This document shows positions 26,111-34,907 of a stretch of DNA of 64,000 nucleotides, piece by piece. Below the pieces are notes generated by a model, which saw nothing but the letters and a program-made list of their open reading frames with translations, was not told where the DNA came from and searched no databases. The first letter of the stretch is position 1; the number at the start of each line of letters is the position of its first letter. The translations under genes were made by a program, and so were the position numbers. Source of the DNA: Halobacterium hubeiense (GTDB lineage: Archaea > Halobacteriota > Halobacteria > Halobacteriales > Halobacteriaceae); assembly GCF_001488575.1 (NCBI RefSeq), contig NZ_LN831303.1:62001-126000 (forward strand), read 5' to 3'.

Positions 26111-26761
26111 GTGCCCTCCACGAGCGACGTCGAGCGACCGTCGGCAGCGGTGAACGTCGTGCAGCGGTATCATCGACGCGAGCGACTGCTGAGTGGGGTC
26201 CTCCCGGTAGTCGTCGTGGGACTGTTCCTCGGGACGTACGTCGTGGCTTCGCTGGCGCCGGCGGTGGTCGTCGGCGTCGCTCTGCTCGTGGTCGTTCGCG
26301 CGCCGATACTCCAGCCGTCGGGGACGGTACGGCTCCGAACAGAGGCGGACGTAGCGACTGTCGTCGATGCGTTCCGCGGGCCGACGCCGCCGGTACTGGC
26401 GTTCCAGTGGGGAATCGCGGACGAGATTGCGACCGGCGACGAGGGAGTGACGTACCGGATGTCGTATCTGTTCGGGGCGCGCTCGACGAGGATGACTGTC
26501 CAGCCCCGGACGGAGACGACGTCAGCGGGCGCGCGGCGAGTGGAACTCGAAGTCACTGCGAACGACCAGCCGTGGGCGACGTACACCGCGACGATTCGCC
26601 GTGAAGACGGGCAGACTGTCGTGGACGTGGCGTACCGCTCGGACCGACGGTTCGGGCTGCGCCGCCTGCCACAGCAGTACTACGCCGAGCGGTACCGGGA
26701 CGAAACGCTCACCGCGCAGGGGTACGCGGTCGTCGAACGCGACTCGCAGTTCGGCCCGTGA
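26111..26761 (+). CDS. membrane-anchored hypothetical protein, 216 aa
   Basis: I start at GTG 26111 (VPSTSDVERPS) because AATATT is centred 27 bases before it. Two close transmembrane helices (GVLPVVVVGLFLGTYVVASL, AVVVGVALLVVVRAPIL) are followed by a soluble beta-rich domain of about 150 residues (TVRLRTEADVATVVDAF to QGYAVVERDSQFGP) containing YTATIRREDGQTVVDVAYRS. I do not recognise the family. The soluble part probably faces the cytoplasm or surface as one unit. Confidence 0.7.
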   Translation: MPSTSDVERPSAAVNVVQRYHRRERLLSGVLPVVVVGLFLGTYVVASLAPAVVVGVALLVVVRAPILQPSGTVRLRTEADVATVVDAFRGPTPPVLAFQWGIADEIATGDEGVTYRMSYLFGARSTRMTVQPRTETTSAGARRVELEVTANDQPWATYTATIRREDGQTVVDVAYRSDRRFGLRRLPQQYYAERYRDETLTAQGYAVVERDSQFGP

Positions 26762-26884
26762 AACTCGAAACGGGCTTGTGAGCCACTCGTGGCCGACCTC
26801 GTACCCGTTCGGCCGACAGAATTTCGCCGCTCCTCGGCGTACCCCCGCCAGTGAGTCGTCTGCGAGGGAGTTCCGCCGAGGTTC

Positions 26885-26903
26885 TGTGACGCTAATCGTC
26901 ACA
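26885..26903. promoter_or_regulatory. 7-base inverted repeat upstream of the TrmB gene
   Basis: TGTGACG at 26885-26891 and CGTCACA at 26897-26903 are perfect mirror halves with five bases between. A looser version (GTGATATTAATAGTGAC) lies near 26970. Both are in the roughly 290-base spacer before the TrmB-family gene at 27051, so autoregulation is a reasonable idea. Confidence 0.4.
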
Positions 26904-27050
26904 ACACACTCGGAGAGCGAGTTAAATCGGCTTACAACCGTGGTAGGACGCGCCTAAACGGAATAGTCGTGATATTAATAGTGACAAGCCATTTCCGTTG
27001 TCCCGTTGTACGAACGATAGACGCCCTTAAATCGAGATGGGTTGGATATA

Positions 27051-27851
27051 ATGAGCAATTCAAGAAATATCGAGGAGGCGATAGAGGTGCTTCAGCAACT
27101 GGGGCTGAAGGAGTACGAGGCGCGGTGCTTCGTCGGGTTGACGCAGCTGGACTTCGGGACGGCGAAGAAGCTCAGCGAGCTCACCGAAGTACCGCGAACG
27201 CGAGTGTACGACGCGATTCGCGTGCTGGAGGCGCAGGGGCTGGTCGAAATCCAGCACTCCAGCCCCCAGCGGTTCCGAGCGGTCCCGCTCGACGAGGCGA
27301 CCGAGACGCTGCGGGACCAGTACGAGGCCCGCGTCGAGCGACTGCAGGACGCGCTCGAAACGGTCGCCGTCATCGACGGGGACAGCGAGGAGGACGTGCA
27401 GAAAATCTGGGCGATAACCGGGAAAGAGGGAATCGAGAACAGGACGAATCAGCTCATCGACGACGCCACCGAGGAGGTCGTGTTCGTCATCGGCGACGAG
27501 GCGCTGTTGACCGACGACCTCGTCGAGGTGCTGACGAGCGTCGACGACGACATCGAGTTGATGGTCGGTGCGCTGACGAAGTCGCTACAGGAGCAGGTAC
27601 AGGAGGTCGTGCCGAACGCGACGACGTTCATCTCGGGGCTGGAGTGGCTGCACGGGGGACAGACGACCGAGGACGAGACGGCAATCGGCCGGCTGCTGTT
27701 GGTCGACCGGTCCACGATTCTGGTGAGTACGATCATCCCGGACACCAAGAACGAGCAGGCGATTTTCGGTGAGGGGTTCGGGAACGGGCTCGTCGTCATC
27801 GCGCGGCGGCTGATGGCGCAGGGACTGCTCCCCGCCCGCGACCCCCAGTAG
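27051..27851 (+). CDS. TrmB-family transcriptional regulator
   Basis: The 266-residue protein has an N-terminal TrmB winged helix (residues about 5-75: AIEVLQQLGLKEYEARCFVG, KLSELTEVPRTRVYDAIRVLE, SSPQRFRAVP). A linker coiled coil (residues 82-105) and a C-terminal phospholipase-D-like sensor domain follow (EEVVFVIGDEALLTDDLVEVL to LLLVDRSTILVS). TrmB proteins usually bind a sugar or other small ligand and regulate transport or metabolism genes. The ATG at 27051 is favoured by CCTTAAATC about 25 bases upstream. No obvious target genes adjoin it. Confidence 0.88.
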   Translation: MSNSRNIEEAIEVLQQLGLKEYEARCFVGLTQLDFGTAKKLSELTEVPRTRVYDAIRVLEAQGLVEIQHSSPQRFRAVPLDEATETLRDQYEARVERLQDALETVAVIDGDSEEDVQKIWAITGKEGIENRTNQLIDDATEEVVFVIGDEALLTDDLVEVLTSVDDDIELMVGALTKSLQEQVQEVVPNATTFISGLEWLHGGQTTEDETAIGRLLLVDRSTILVSTIIPDTKNEQAIFGEGFGNGLVVIARRLMAQGLLPARDPQ

Positions 27852-27883
27852 CGGACACCCCGAGCGCCGAGTCGAGCGCAGTG

Positions 27884-28180
27884 CTACTCGCCGGGAGTCG
27901 GTGGTTCGTCCGCCGCGCCGCCGAAGGCCGTCCGGAGCGGTCGAACGGTCAGGAACTCGCCGTTGTCGATAGTGACGCGGCAGTCGGCGTAGACGAACGT
28001 GAGGTGGCCGCCGGTCCGCGGCGTCCCGTCGAACGACGCCGAGAAGAGCGCGTCCAGCGCGTCGGGGTCGACGACGCGGGCGAGCAGCGGGGTGGAACCG
28101 GGGCTGCACCCGGTGACGGCGGTCACGGCGCGGACGACGGCCATGCTCACTGACTCGTCGTCCTCGATTTCGTACTCCAT
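27884..28180 (-). CDS. HalOD1 output-domain protein
   Basis: The 98-residue protein matches the HalOD1 domain of halobacterial response regulators: VSMAVVRAVTAVTGCSPGSTPLLARVVDPDALDALF, then VYADCRVTIDNGEFLTV. As a stand-alone domain it probably acts as a small output or adaptor protein; the biochemical role is not known. It is convergent with the TrmB gene. Confidence 0.85.
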   Translation of the reverse strand: MEYEIEDDESVSMAVVRAVTAVTGCSPGSTPLLARVVDPDALDALFSASFDGTPRTGGHLTFVYADCRVTIDNGEFLTVRPLRTAFGGAADEPPTPGE

Positions 28181-28485
28181 ACCCCCACTCGGGGCGGGAG
28201 CACGAAACCAACCTCGGTTTTCACCCGAATAATCAACAACGCGTCCGTGCGGCCCGTTCAGCGACTGACTCGAATAATCACAATAGGCCCGTTACCGCCG
28301 GGCCCGTACTGGGTACTATTGAGCGACTACGAAACCATAGCCGTGCCAGTCGGACCCCGCACGAACCGCCGTCGTGCCGGACTGAGTGAGACCGGACTGG
28401 CGGGGATAAGTGATACCGAGCGACGGGCACCGGTCGGTACGGCTAGGCCGGCACTCGACCGGCTGCGTCATCCCGGACGCCAGTT
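28181..28485. other. intergenic region with a repeated 10-mer
   Basis: CGAATAATCA occurs at 28226-28235 and again at 28271-28280. No convincing gene is seen. The repeat lies between the divergent HalOD1 and TraB-like genes and may be a regulator site. Confidence 0.35.
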
Positions 28486-29274
28486 GTGACCGTCTCAGAC
28501 CACACTCGGACGGCAGACACGTCCCTCGACGGCGTTAGCGCTGGCGACCCGCGACTGAACGACGAGTACGTCCGCCGAGTCCAGTTGGGAAGCCACACCG
28601 TCGTGCTCGTCGGCGTCGTCCACGACCACCCCACGAGCAGCTACCGGGTCCGAGCCGTCGTGGACGCCTTCGAACCCGACGTGGTCGCGGTCGAACTCCC
28701 GAATCTGCTCGTTCCCGCGCTCGCGTCGTGGGACGAGACCGACACCACGGGCGGCGAGATGGCGGCCGCCATCCGCGCCGCGATGCCCAGTCCAGCCGTC
28801 GGCATCGACGTCCCCGGGCGCCATCTCTACCGCGCGCTCCGCAGCGAGCAACGCCGACAACAGCCCGGGCTGAGAACGCTCCTCCGGACGGCCCGCTCGT
28901 TCGGTCAAATCGCGGTCCACGCCGCACTCGGCCGGCTCTCCCACCAACTCGGAGCGTACGGGGTCCCCTGGATGCCGTCGGTCGCGGACCTCGAAGACGA
29001 GCACAGTTACGGCCTCGGCGACGACGCCTCGCCCGCCGAACAGGCGGAAAACGAGGGCGCACACCTGCTCCGCAGTGAGACGATGCGCCGGACGCTGGAC
29101 CCGCCGGCCGCGACGAAGTTCATCGACGGCGTCAGAGAGCGGTTCATGGCCGACCGGCTCCGGCAGTTGCGAGACGCGGACGTGGTGGTCGGCGTCGTCG
29201 GCTACGGCCACCTCGATAGCGTCGCGAAAAACTGCAGGTCGAATCTGGGTGAGACGGACCCGGGGACGGCCTAG
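28486..29274 (+). CDS. TraB/GumN-like domain protein
   Basis: A 262-residue protein with a GTG start. TraB-type motifs are HTVVLVGVVHDHPTSS (about residue 36), DVVAVELPNLLVP (about 65) and DVVVGVVGYGHLDSV (about 243). These mark the erythromycin-esterase/TIKI/TraB superfamily, whose members may be metal-dependent hydrolases. Unlike many archaeal TraB proteins it has no C-terminal transmembrane domain, so it is probably soluble. The 3' end overlaps the convergent gene at 29271 by four bases. Confidence 0.75.
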   Translation: MTVSDHTRTADTSLDGVSAGDPRLNDEYVRRVQLGSHTVVLVGVVHDHPTSSYRVRAVVDAFEPDVVAVELPNLLVPALASWDETDTTGGEMAAAIRAAMPSPAVGIDVPGRHLYRALRSEQRRQQPGLRTLLRTARSFGQIAVHAALGRLSHQLGAYGVPWMPSVADLEDEHSYGLGDDASPAEQAENEGAHLLRSETMRRTLDPPAATKFIDGVRERFMADRLRQLRDADVVVGVVGYGHLDSVAKNCRSNLGETDPGTA

Positions 29275-29507
29275 TTCTTCAGTTCGACGCCGTCCTCGGT
29301 GATCGAGTCGACGTCCGAGTGGTCGAGCGTGTACATCTCGTCGGTCGCGTCGCCGAGGACGAGGCGCGTCCGGATGCTCTCCGAGAGGCTGGACTCCGGT
29401 TTCACGTGTGCTTTGCTTCCCTCGACGGTCTCGATGGTGCCGACCTCTTCGCCGTCGGCTGTTCGAACCGTCATTCCCTCGTCGTTGTTGGTGAACGGTC
29501 GTGCCAT
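29271..29507 (-). CDS. small beta-barrel-like protein (PRC-barrel/DUF2171-like)
   Basis: A 78-residue protein: MTVRTADGEEVGTIETVEGSKAHVKP, then RTRLVLGDATDEMYTLDHSDVDSITEDGVEL. The arrangement of a GxxVGxI strand followed by DVDSI resembles PRC-barrel and DUF2171 domains. It starts at the ATG at 29507 rather than the longer frame because no start signal precedes the latter. Function unknown, possibly an RNA- or membrane-associated adaptor. Confidence 0.65.
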   Translation of the reverse strand: MARPFTNNDEGMTVRTADGEEVGTIETVEGSKAHVKPESSLSESIRTRLVLGDATDEMYTLDHSDVDSITEDGVELKN

Positions 29508-29727
29508 AGTAGTACAGATGCACCGGTCGGGTACATCCACTTGTTCGGGACACGCGACACGCGTATTGTATTGAACACGCTACGTGACGGTTCGCTCGGG
29601 TTACCCCGACTCGTCGCACGAGGCCGGGGCGAAACCGAGTCGGCGAACGGAATGGCGGCCGGGTTGTCGAGTAAGAGAGACTTGCACGTCGGTGCCACGT
29701 GGCATCGCTGCGCCACCGCTCGGCGCG

Positions 29728-29877
29728 GACTCGTTCGAGTCGGGCGACGCGCTCTTCGACACCATCTACGGGAACCTCAACGACGACTTCATCGGGCGCA
29801 AGTTCTACGACGACCGCGGCGGCAACCAGACCGCGCCCTCGGCGTCATCCGGTGAGGACCGAGACCAATCGTTCTAG
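29728..29877 (+). pseudogene. 3' fragment of a lost acidic protein gene
   Basis: The frame reads DSFESGDALFDTIYGN, then DDFIGRKFYDDRGGN, and ends GEDRDQSF before TAG. This is typical haloarchaeal acidic coding sequence, whereas the same frame upstream of 29728 is Arg/Cys rich and unlikely to be coding. It looks like the C-terminal third of a gene whose 5' part is gone. No family recognised. Confidence 0.4.
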
Positions 29878-29982
29878 GTGGTCCCTGACGGAGGGTTCGT
29901 CAGTGTGGGTTCCACGGTGGGTTCTTCGAGACCGCTCAGCGAGCAGACCCGTCTCAGTTGAGGAGTTCGAGAACGCCGCCGC

Positions 29983-30144
29983 TCAGGCGGCGAAGAAAGC
30001 CATCGCAGCGAGTAGCAGGACGAAGCCCAGGAACGGGAGCAGGAACCAGACCATGTCCCACCAGCTCGACCCAGCCGAGTCGTCGTCGGAGGGCTGTAGC
30101 GAACCCGGCGGGGAATCGGCCATGGCGCTTCCGGGGTCGTTCAT
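29983..30144 (-). CDS. 53-aa single-span membrane protein
   Basis: A polar acidic N-terminus (MNDPGSAMADSPPGS, DDDSAGSSW) is followed by one C-terminal helix (MVWFLLPFLGFVLLLAAMAFF). GTATTTACC on the minus strand is about 27 bases before the ATG. Probably a tail-anchored small protein of unknown function. Confidence 0.65.
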   Translation of the reverse strand: MNDPGSAMADSPPGSLQPSDDDSAGSSWWDMVWFLLPFLGFVLLLAAMAFFAA

Positions 30145-30354
30145 ACCTGAAATGTTCGAGTGCCCACGGTAAATACTTCGTGTGGGACTGTTCGGAGCAA
30201 CGTCGGTCAGCGCCGCGTCTCTCGTCGAGGTGGGTTTCTGGTGGCTTCGCGGAGCTGTGAGGAGTGGTTTGCATTGGTGACCGTAGCCGTACGCCAACTG
30301 TTGATAATCGTACCATACGTGGGAACTATTTGTCGCGGGTAGAATGTGTCGCCC

Positions 30355-31425
30355 ATGGAAGTCGACCTCGACAGGTTCAGCCGACGTGACTGGGAGGAGC
30401 CCACCGACGCCGACCCGATTCGGTTCGCCATGGTCGGGCTCGGGTGGTGGACGCGCGAGCAGGCGATTCCCGCCGTCGAGAGCGCCGAGTACTGCACGAC
30501 GACGGCGCTGGTCAGTTCCAGCACGGAGAAGGCCGAGGACGTCGCGGCTGACTTGGAGGGCATCGAAGCGACGCTCACGTACGACGAGTACGCCGACGGC
30601 GAGGCGAGCGACGCGTACGACGCGGCGTACGTCTGCACGCCGAACGGATTCCACCGCGAGCACGTCGGCGCCGCGGCCGACCACGAGAAGGCAGTCCTCT
30701 GCGAGAAGCCCCTCGAAGCGAGCGTCGAGGACGCGCGGGCGGCCGTCGATGCCTGTCAGGAGGCGGACGTCCCGCTGATGGTCGCCTACCGGCTCCAGAC
30801 CGAGCCGGTCGCTCGCCGCGCGAGAGAGCTGATTCGGGACGGCGCCATCGGCGACGTCGTCTCGATAGTCGGGCACATGTCGGACACGGTGCTCGACTCC
30901 GTCGACGAGACGAGCTGGCGCTTCGACCGCGACCTCGCGGGCGGGACGACGCTCAACGACATCGGTGTCTACCCGCTGAACACGATTCGATTCATCCTCG
31001 AGGAGGACCCGCAGGCGGTGTACGCCCGGACGGAGTCCGAGCAGCCCGCCTACGAGGGCACTGACGAACACGGGGCGTTCCAACTCGAATTCTCTGAGGG
31101 CACGCTCGCGTCGTGTACGGTCTCCCACAGTGCGTCACTGTCTTCGAGTCTCCGGTTCGTCGGCACCGACGGCGAGCTGAGCATCGAGGGGCTGTTCTTC
31201 CCGACCACGCAGAAAGTGCTGCGTGTGTCCGGGCCGGGCATCGAGGGCGAGTTCCGGCCGGAACCGGTCGACCAGATGCGCGAGGAGTTCGACTACTTCG
31301 CCAACCGCCTCCAGCGCGGCCTCGACCCCGAGCCCGACGGCGAACACGCCATGGTGGACATGCGCGCCATCCGCGCGTTCTACGAGTCCGCCGAGAGCGG
31401 CAGCCGCGTCGAACTCGACCTGTGA
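30355..31425 (+). CDS. gfo6: Gfo/Idh/MocA oxidoreductase, D-xylose 1-dehydrogenase (Gfo6) type
   Basis: The 356-residue protein has a Rossmann domain (IRFAMVGLGWWTREQAIPAV, residue about 22), the EKP motif (AVLCEKPLEA, about 116) and the DIGVYPLNTIRFIL block (about 202). These segments, including FSRRDWEE near the start, closely follow my memory of the characterised haloarchaeal NADP-dependent D-xylose 1-dehydrogenase. It would oxidise xylose to xylonolactone in the oxidative pentose pathway. The ATG at 30355 fits ACTATTT about 27 bases upstream; the GTG at 30346 is less likely. Other pathway genes are not next to it, so another aldose could be the substrate. Confidence 0.8.
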   Translation: MEVDLDRFSRRDWEEPTDADPIRFAMVGLGWWTREQAIPAVESAEYCTTTALVSSSTEKAEDVAADLEGIEATLTYDEYADGEASDAYDAAYVCTPNGFHREHVGAAADHEKAVLCEKPLEASVEDARAAVDACQEADVPLMVAYRLQTEPVARRARELIRDGAIGDVVSIVGHMSDTVLDSVDETSWRFDRDLAGGTTLNDIGVYPLNTIRFILEEDPQAVYARTESEQPAYEGTDEHGAFQLEFSEGTLASCTVSHSASLSSSLRFVGTDGELSIEGLFFPTTQKVLRVSGPGIEGEFRPEPVDQMREEFDYFANRLQRGLDPEPDGEHAMVDMRAIRAFYESAESGSRVELDL

Positions 31426-31442
31426 GGCGGGCGCACAGTCCT

Positions 31443-32012
31443 TCAGCAATTGGTGGCTGACGAGAGCGCGCGGGTTCGGTCGGCCCACTCTCGGAGTGCC
31501 GCGAGCGCCTCGCGCTCGCGCCGGGAGACCGGGTCGTCGGTGCCGAGCGACTCCCCCTCGTACGCGTTCAGGACCGCACAGGCGGCCTGCTCGCAGTAGG
31601 CCGCGAGCCGACGCGGGGCGAGCACGTCGGCTTGGAGGGGGATGGTGGCGTCGTTGACGAAGACGGCGGCGGGGTCGTCGGGCGCGGCGTCGAGGAGGCG
31701 GACCGCGCGCTCGGCGTTGTCAGCGGCGAGCGCGGCGGCCTCCGCGTCGGTCTCACCCGCGGTTCGTGGTGCGTGCGCGTCCAGAATGCCGTGCCAGGCG
31801 TCGTCGGGGACCGTCGTGAAGCGGTCGAGGCGGCCGCCGAGCAGCGCCCCGTTGCGTTCGACTTCGGGCGCGAACTCGAGGACGGCGACGCCGGCGGCGC
31901 CGTTGCGCTCGACCCACGCGTCCATAGCGCGGGCGGTGAGTCGGGTCTTCCCGGCCTGCGAGGGCCCGACGAGGAGTGTCGAGCCCGTGAGCGGGACGCG
32001 ACGGTCACTCAT
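31443..32012 (-). CDS. P-loop NTPase-like protein, 189 aa
   Basis: Walker A is clear: LLVGPSQAGKTRLTARAMD (residue about 13-31). A possible Walker B strand is AAVFVNDATIPLQAD (about 115). The C-terminus is helical with SRREREALAALREWADRTR. The architecture resembles small haloarchaeal ATPases of unknown role. The start overlaps the Nramp gene's 3' end by eight bases, so the two are co-transcribed and perhaps functionally linked; no function is assigned. Confidence 0.7.
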   Translation of the reverse strand: MSDRRVPLTGSTLLVGPSQAGKTRLTARAMDAWVERNGAAGVAVLEFAPEVERNGALLGGRLDRFTTVPDDAWHGILDAHAPRTAGETDAEAAALAADNAERAVRLLDAAPDDPAAVFVNDATIPLQADVLAPRRLAAYCEQAACAVLNAYEGESLGTDDPVSRREREALAALREWADRTRALSSATNC

Positions 32013-33339
32013 TGGACGCGACGGGACCGGCCATCGACAGCCGGACGTACTTCGCGACGAGTGCGACCGTCGCCGCTGTGAGGACGACGGCGAACGCGAG
32101 GATGGCCCCGGAGAGGGCGTCGACGCCGCCCGCGACCTGTTCGGCGACGAAGTTCGCGGCGAGCGCGCCGGTGACCGCCAGCAGCGCGAGGCCGCCGAGG
32201 TTCGTGAGCGTCGAGGGGGACTCGGGGACCGCCGCGGAGTTCAAGAGGTAGAGCACGACCACGATGGCGAACGGCGTGCCGACGGTGCCGATGGCGAGCA
32301 CGAGCGACAGCTGGCTGAGGACCGGCCCGCCGATGAACGCGCCCGGCGCCGAGAGGAGCGCGGCAGCGACCAGCAGCCCCCTGTAGCGGTCGTCGTCGAC
32401 GGTCGTGTCCCACCCCTGCTTGTCCGCGAGGAGGAACGGCGGGGCCATCGTGTTCCCGCCGAGCGTCGAGACGGCGGCGCCGAGCAGCCCGAGCAGGAAC
32501 AGCCACTCCGCGTACCGGCCGGCGAGCGGGCCGAGCGCGCGAGCGGCCTCGACGGCCGAGAGGTCGCCCGTGGTGAGGACGCTCGCCGTGACGAGGAACA
32601 CCGCGACGCTGTAGGCGCCGAAGGCGACGAGCATCGACGCGCCGACGTCGAACGTCGCGAGGCCGTACTCCTCGACGGTCCACTCCCTAGCGCGCATCGT
32701 GTACGAGTGCATCGTAATCAGGGTGATGTGGACGGCGCCACCGAGGACGCCCGCGGCGACCAGCGCGCTCCCGGACGGGAGCGCGGGGACGAGGCCACGC
32801 GCGGCGGCACCGGCATCGACGGGCACGACGAACAGCGACGCGAGGAACGCGACCACGACGCCGGCGACCAGCGCTTTCGCCACGACTTCGAGGAACCGGT
32901 AGCCACGGGTGGCGAGGCCGACGGCCAAGACGACGGCCCAGACGACGCCCCAGATGCGAGCGTCGACGCCGGTGATGGTCTCGGAGACGGTTGCCACCGT
33001 CTTCATGATGAGGAGCTGGGCGGAGCCGGCGGCGAGCACGACGTCCAAGACGAGCAGCCACGCCCAGCTGTCGCCGAGGTGGTCCTCGACGACCGCGACG
33101 ATGCCGCGTTCGGTGAGGAGGCCCAGCCGCATCGCGAGATACTGGGCGAACGCGCCGGCGACGGCCGACAGCACCACGACCCAGAACAGCGCGTAGCCGT
33201 ACCCGCCGCCGGCGGTAATCAGTGACGCCAGCGACGCCGGGCCCGCGGCGATGGCGCCCGCGACCCACGACGGCCCCATCCGCTGGAAGGACTCCCGCAG
33301 CGTCTGCACGGAAGCGACCCCGCCGGTCCGGTCGCTCAC
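32005..33339 (-). CDS. Nramp-family divalent metal transporter
   Basis: A 444-residue protein with about eleven transmembrane helices. GPSWVAGAIAAGPASLASLITAGGGYGYALFW opens the core, which in Nramp proteins carries the DPGN metal site. Here the first-helix motif reads AAGPASLAS in place of DPGN, so it belongs to a divergent Nramp-related branch, like those linked to Mg or uncharacterised solutes. Other Nramp-like segments are MHSYTMRAREW and GGNTMAPPFLLADKQGWD. It begins with GTG. It lies between tenA and the P-loop gene in one minus-strand cluster. Confidence 0.75.
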   Translation of the reverse strand: MSDRTGGVASVQTLRESFQRMGPSWVAGAIAAGPASLASLITAGGGYGYALFWVVVLSAVAGAFAQYLAMRLGLLTERGIVAVVEDHLGDSWAWLLVLDVVLAAGSAQLLIMKTVATVSETITGVDARIWGVVWAVVLAVGLATRGYRFLEVVAKALVAGVVVAFLASLFVVPVDAGAAARGLVPALPSGSALVAAGVLGGAVHITLITMHSYTMRAREWTVEEYGLATFDVGASMLVAFGAYSVAVFLVTASVLTTGDLSAVEAARALGPLAGRYAEWLFLLGLLGAAVSTLGGNTMAPPFLLADKQGWDTTVDDDRYRGLLVAAALLSAPGAFIGGPVLSQLSLVLAIGTVGTPFAIVVVLYLLNSAAVPESPSTLTNLGGLALLAVTGALAANFVAEQVAGGVDALSGAILAFAVVLTAATVALVAKYVRLSMAGPVASNE

Positions 33340-33388
33340 CGGCGACCACCCCTGTCGTCGCGAGCCAGCACGGGCACCCCGTGGACGG

Positions 33389-34054
33389 TCACAGCGACCA
33401 CTCCTCCTGCCGCCAGGCGGCGTCCCAGAAGCGGTACTCGTAGCGGGCCGACGTCTCGAAGCGCTCGCGGTAGCGCTCGCGGTCCGCGTCCGTCGCGTTC
33501 GCAGCGACGTCGTCCATCAGGGACTTGCACCACTCGGTCAGTTCGGTGAACTCCTCGCCGGCGTACATGTGCACCCACTCGGCGTACCGGTCGTCGTCGG
33601 GAGTGCCGCGCTCGGCGAGTCGCTTGCCGGTCTCGTTGAACCCCCACATACAGGGGAGCAGCGCGGCGACGAGGTCGCCGAACGTGCCGGTCGCTGCGAC
33701 CCGCACGAGGAAGTCGGTGTACGCCCGGGTCGTCGGCGACGGCTCGGTCGCCGCCAGTTCTGCTTCCGAGACGTCGAACGCCGCAGCGTACTCGCGGTGG
33801 AGGTCCATCTCCGTGTTCAGCGTCGAGTCCAAGAGGTCCGCGAACGTACCCATCCGTTCGAGCGTGGGCGCTTTCGCCGCGCCGTGGGCGAACACGCGCG
33901 AGTATTCAATCAGGTAGACGTAGTCCTGCCGGACCCAGTACCGGAATGGCGCCTCGTCGAGCGTGCCGTCTCCGAGTGCTTCGACCATCGGGTGAGAGGC
34001 GATAGCGTCCCAGATGGGGTCGGCGACCACTTCCAGTTCGTCCGTGAATGCCAT
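33389..34054 (-). CDS. tenA: TenA-family thiaminase II / aminopyrimidine hydrolase
   Basis: A 221-residue all-helical TenA protein. Landmarks are FRYWVRQDYVYLIEYSRVFA (residue about 37), LLPCMWGFNETGKRLAERG with the catalytic Cys (about 133), and AGEEFTELTEWCKSLMDDVA near the C-terminus with the paired acidic residue. TenA enzymes salvage pyrimidine from degraded thiamine. GTATTTC lies about 27 bases upstream of the ATG. The downstream Nramp-like transporter may import something related; that link is inferred from order only. Confidence 0.85.
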   Translation of the reverse strand: MAFTDELEVVADPIWDAIASHPMVEALGDGTLDEAPFRYWVRQDYVYLIEYSRVFAHGAAKAPTLERMGTFADLLDSTLNTEMDLHREYAAAFDVSEAELAATEPSPTTRAYTDFLVRVAATGTFGDLVAALLPCMWGFNETGKRLAERGTPDDDRYAEWVHMYAGEEFTELTEWCKSLMDDVAANATDADRERYRERFETSARYEYRFWDAAWRQEEWSL

Positions 34055-34095
34055 GTGCGCCCCTCATGCGATACCCAGTGAAATACTTGGGTGGT

Positions 34096-34357
34096 ACAAC
34101 TGGCAAATAATCGCTCGCGGCTCTTCGATGAACGTGCGGATTTCCTCGAAGAGCAGTCGCGCGTAGTCCGGCTGGTAGCGCGCCGTCTGGCCGGCCTCAA
34201 CGCGACGCAGCTGGCCCTGATCGACAAGATCCGGAAGTCCCTCGTTGGTCGTGCTTCAAGCGGCGTCGGCCTGTTCGCTGACCCAGTTCACAGACCGCGG
34301 TTCGCGAAGCATCTCAACGACCGCCCGAATACGGTCGCGGGCGCTCTTCGACTCAGT
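34096..34357 (-). pseudogene. broken N-terminal part of a haloarchaeal winged-helix gene (DUF7342-like)
   Basis: Minus-strand reading gives SARDRIRAVVEMLREPRSVN, WVSEQADAA, a TGA stop, then STTNEGLPDLVDQGQL, RRVEAGQTARYQPDY and FEEIRTFIEE before similarity ends. The TGA stands where this family has Trp (TGG), a one-base change. The 3' half is missing and a second stop lies just upstream, so the gene is dead. Family name from memory. Compare the C-terminal remnant at 35411. Confidence 0.7.
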
Positions 34358-34403
34358 TCAGGACTGGACGCCATTCGATGAGAATTCGGGCATACTCGGC
34401 ACT

Positions 34404-34901
34404 TCAGTCCTGACTGCGATATGGGAGCGTTGTCACGTCGAACGCATCGTAGTGCCGGTCGTACGTGAGGATGTGATCGACCTCTAATGCCTCTATATGC
34501 GCTGCAACAGTAAAATCAGTAAGTGACGCATCAAGGTCGGTCCACTCGATGAACGTCGCTTTCGCGTCCTCGAAAGCGTCCTCGGGGACGGATTCTGACT
34601 GATACAGCGTGCTCTCGTCAATCGTCGTCAGGAACGTGGCTGCGTTTCGCATCGACGCTTGCTTTTTCAGCCGGGTTGCGGCCTCGTCGACGATGTGATC
34701 GTTGACGATGAGACGACGATAGGGGAGGTCACCGTCGCGGACGAAGGCCATGAACGCCCGCGAGACTGCGTGCAGCTGATCTTGGGGATTGAATAATGCG
34801 TACAGGAACTTCGGGCCGACAAGGACCTGATGGCGGACGTTCCCTGGGCGAAAATGCTCGGCTGTGACCGTGCCGATCGGGGTTTCGACTGGTTCAGCCA
34901 T
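34404..34901 (-). CDS. PIN-domain protein (VapC-like), first catalytic Asp absent
   Basis: A 165-residue protein. The PIN fold is recognisable from LYALFNPQDQLHAVSRAF (residue about 33), the acidic motif VNDHIVDEAATRL (about 66) and the C-terminal pair SLTDFTVAAHIEAL and ILTYDRHYDAF. The strand that usually carries the first catalytic Asp (D-T/S-S/N) reads VLVGPKFLYAL, so that Asp is missing. The nuclease may be weakened, or this may be a normal variant of the haloarchaeal group. An antitoxin-like gene ends six bases upstream, making a toxin-antitoxin pair. Confidence 0.75.
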   Translation of the reverse strand: MAEPVETPIGTVTAEHFRPGNVRHQVLVGPKFLYALFNPQDQLHAVSRAFMAFVRDGDLPYRRLIVNDHIVDEAATRLKKQASMRNAATFLTTIDESTLYQSESVPEDAFEDAKATFIEWTDLDASLTDFTVAAHIEALEVDHILTYDRHYDAFDVTTLPYRSQD

Positions 34902-34907
34902 TTACGG

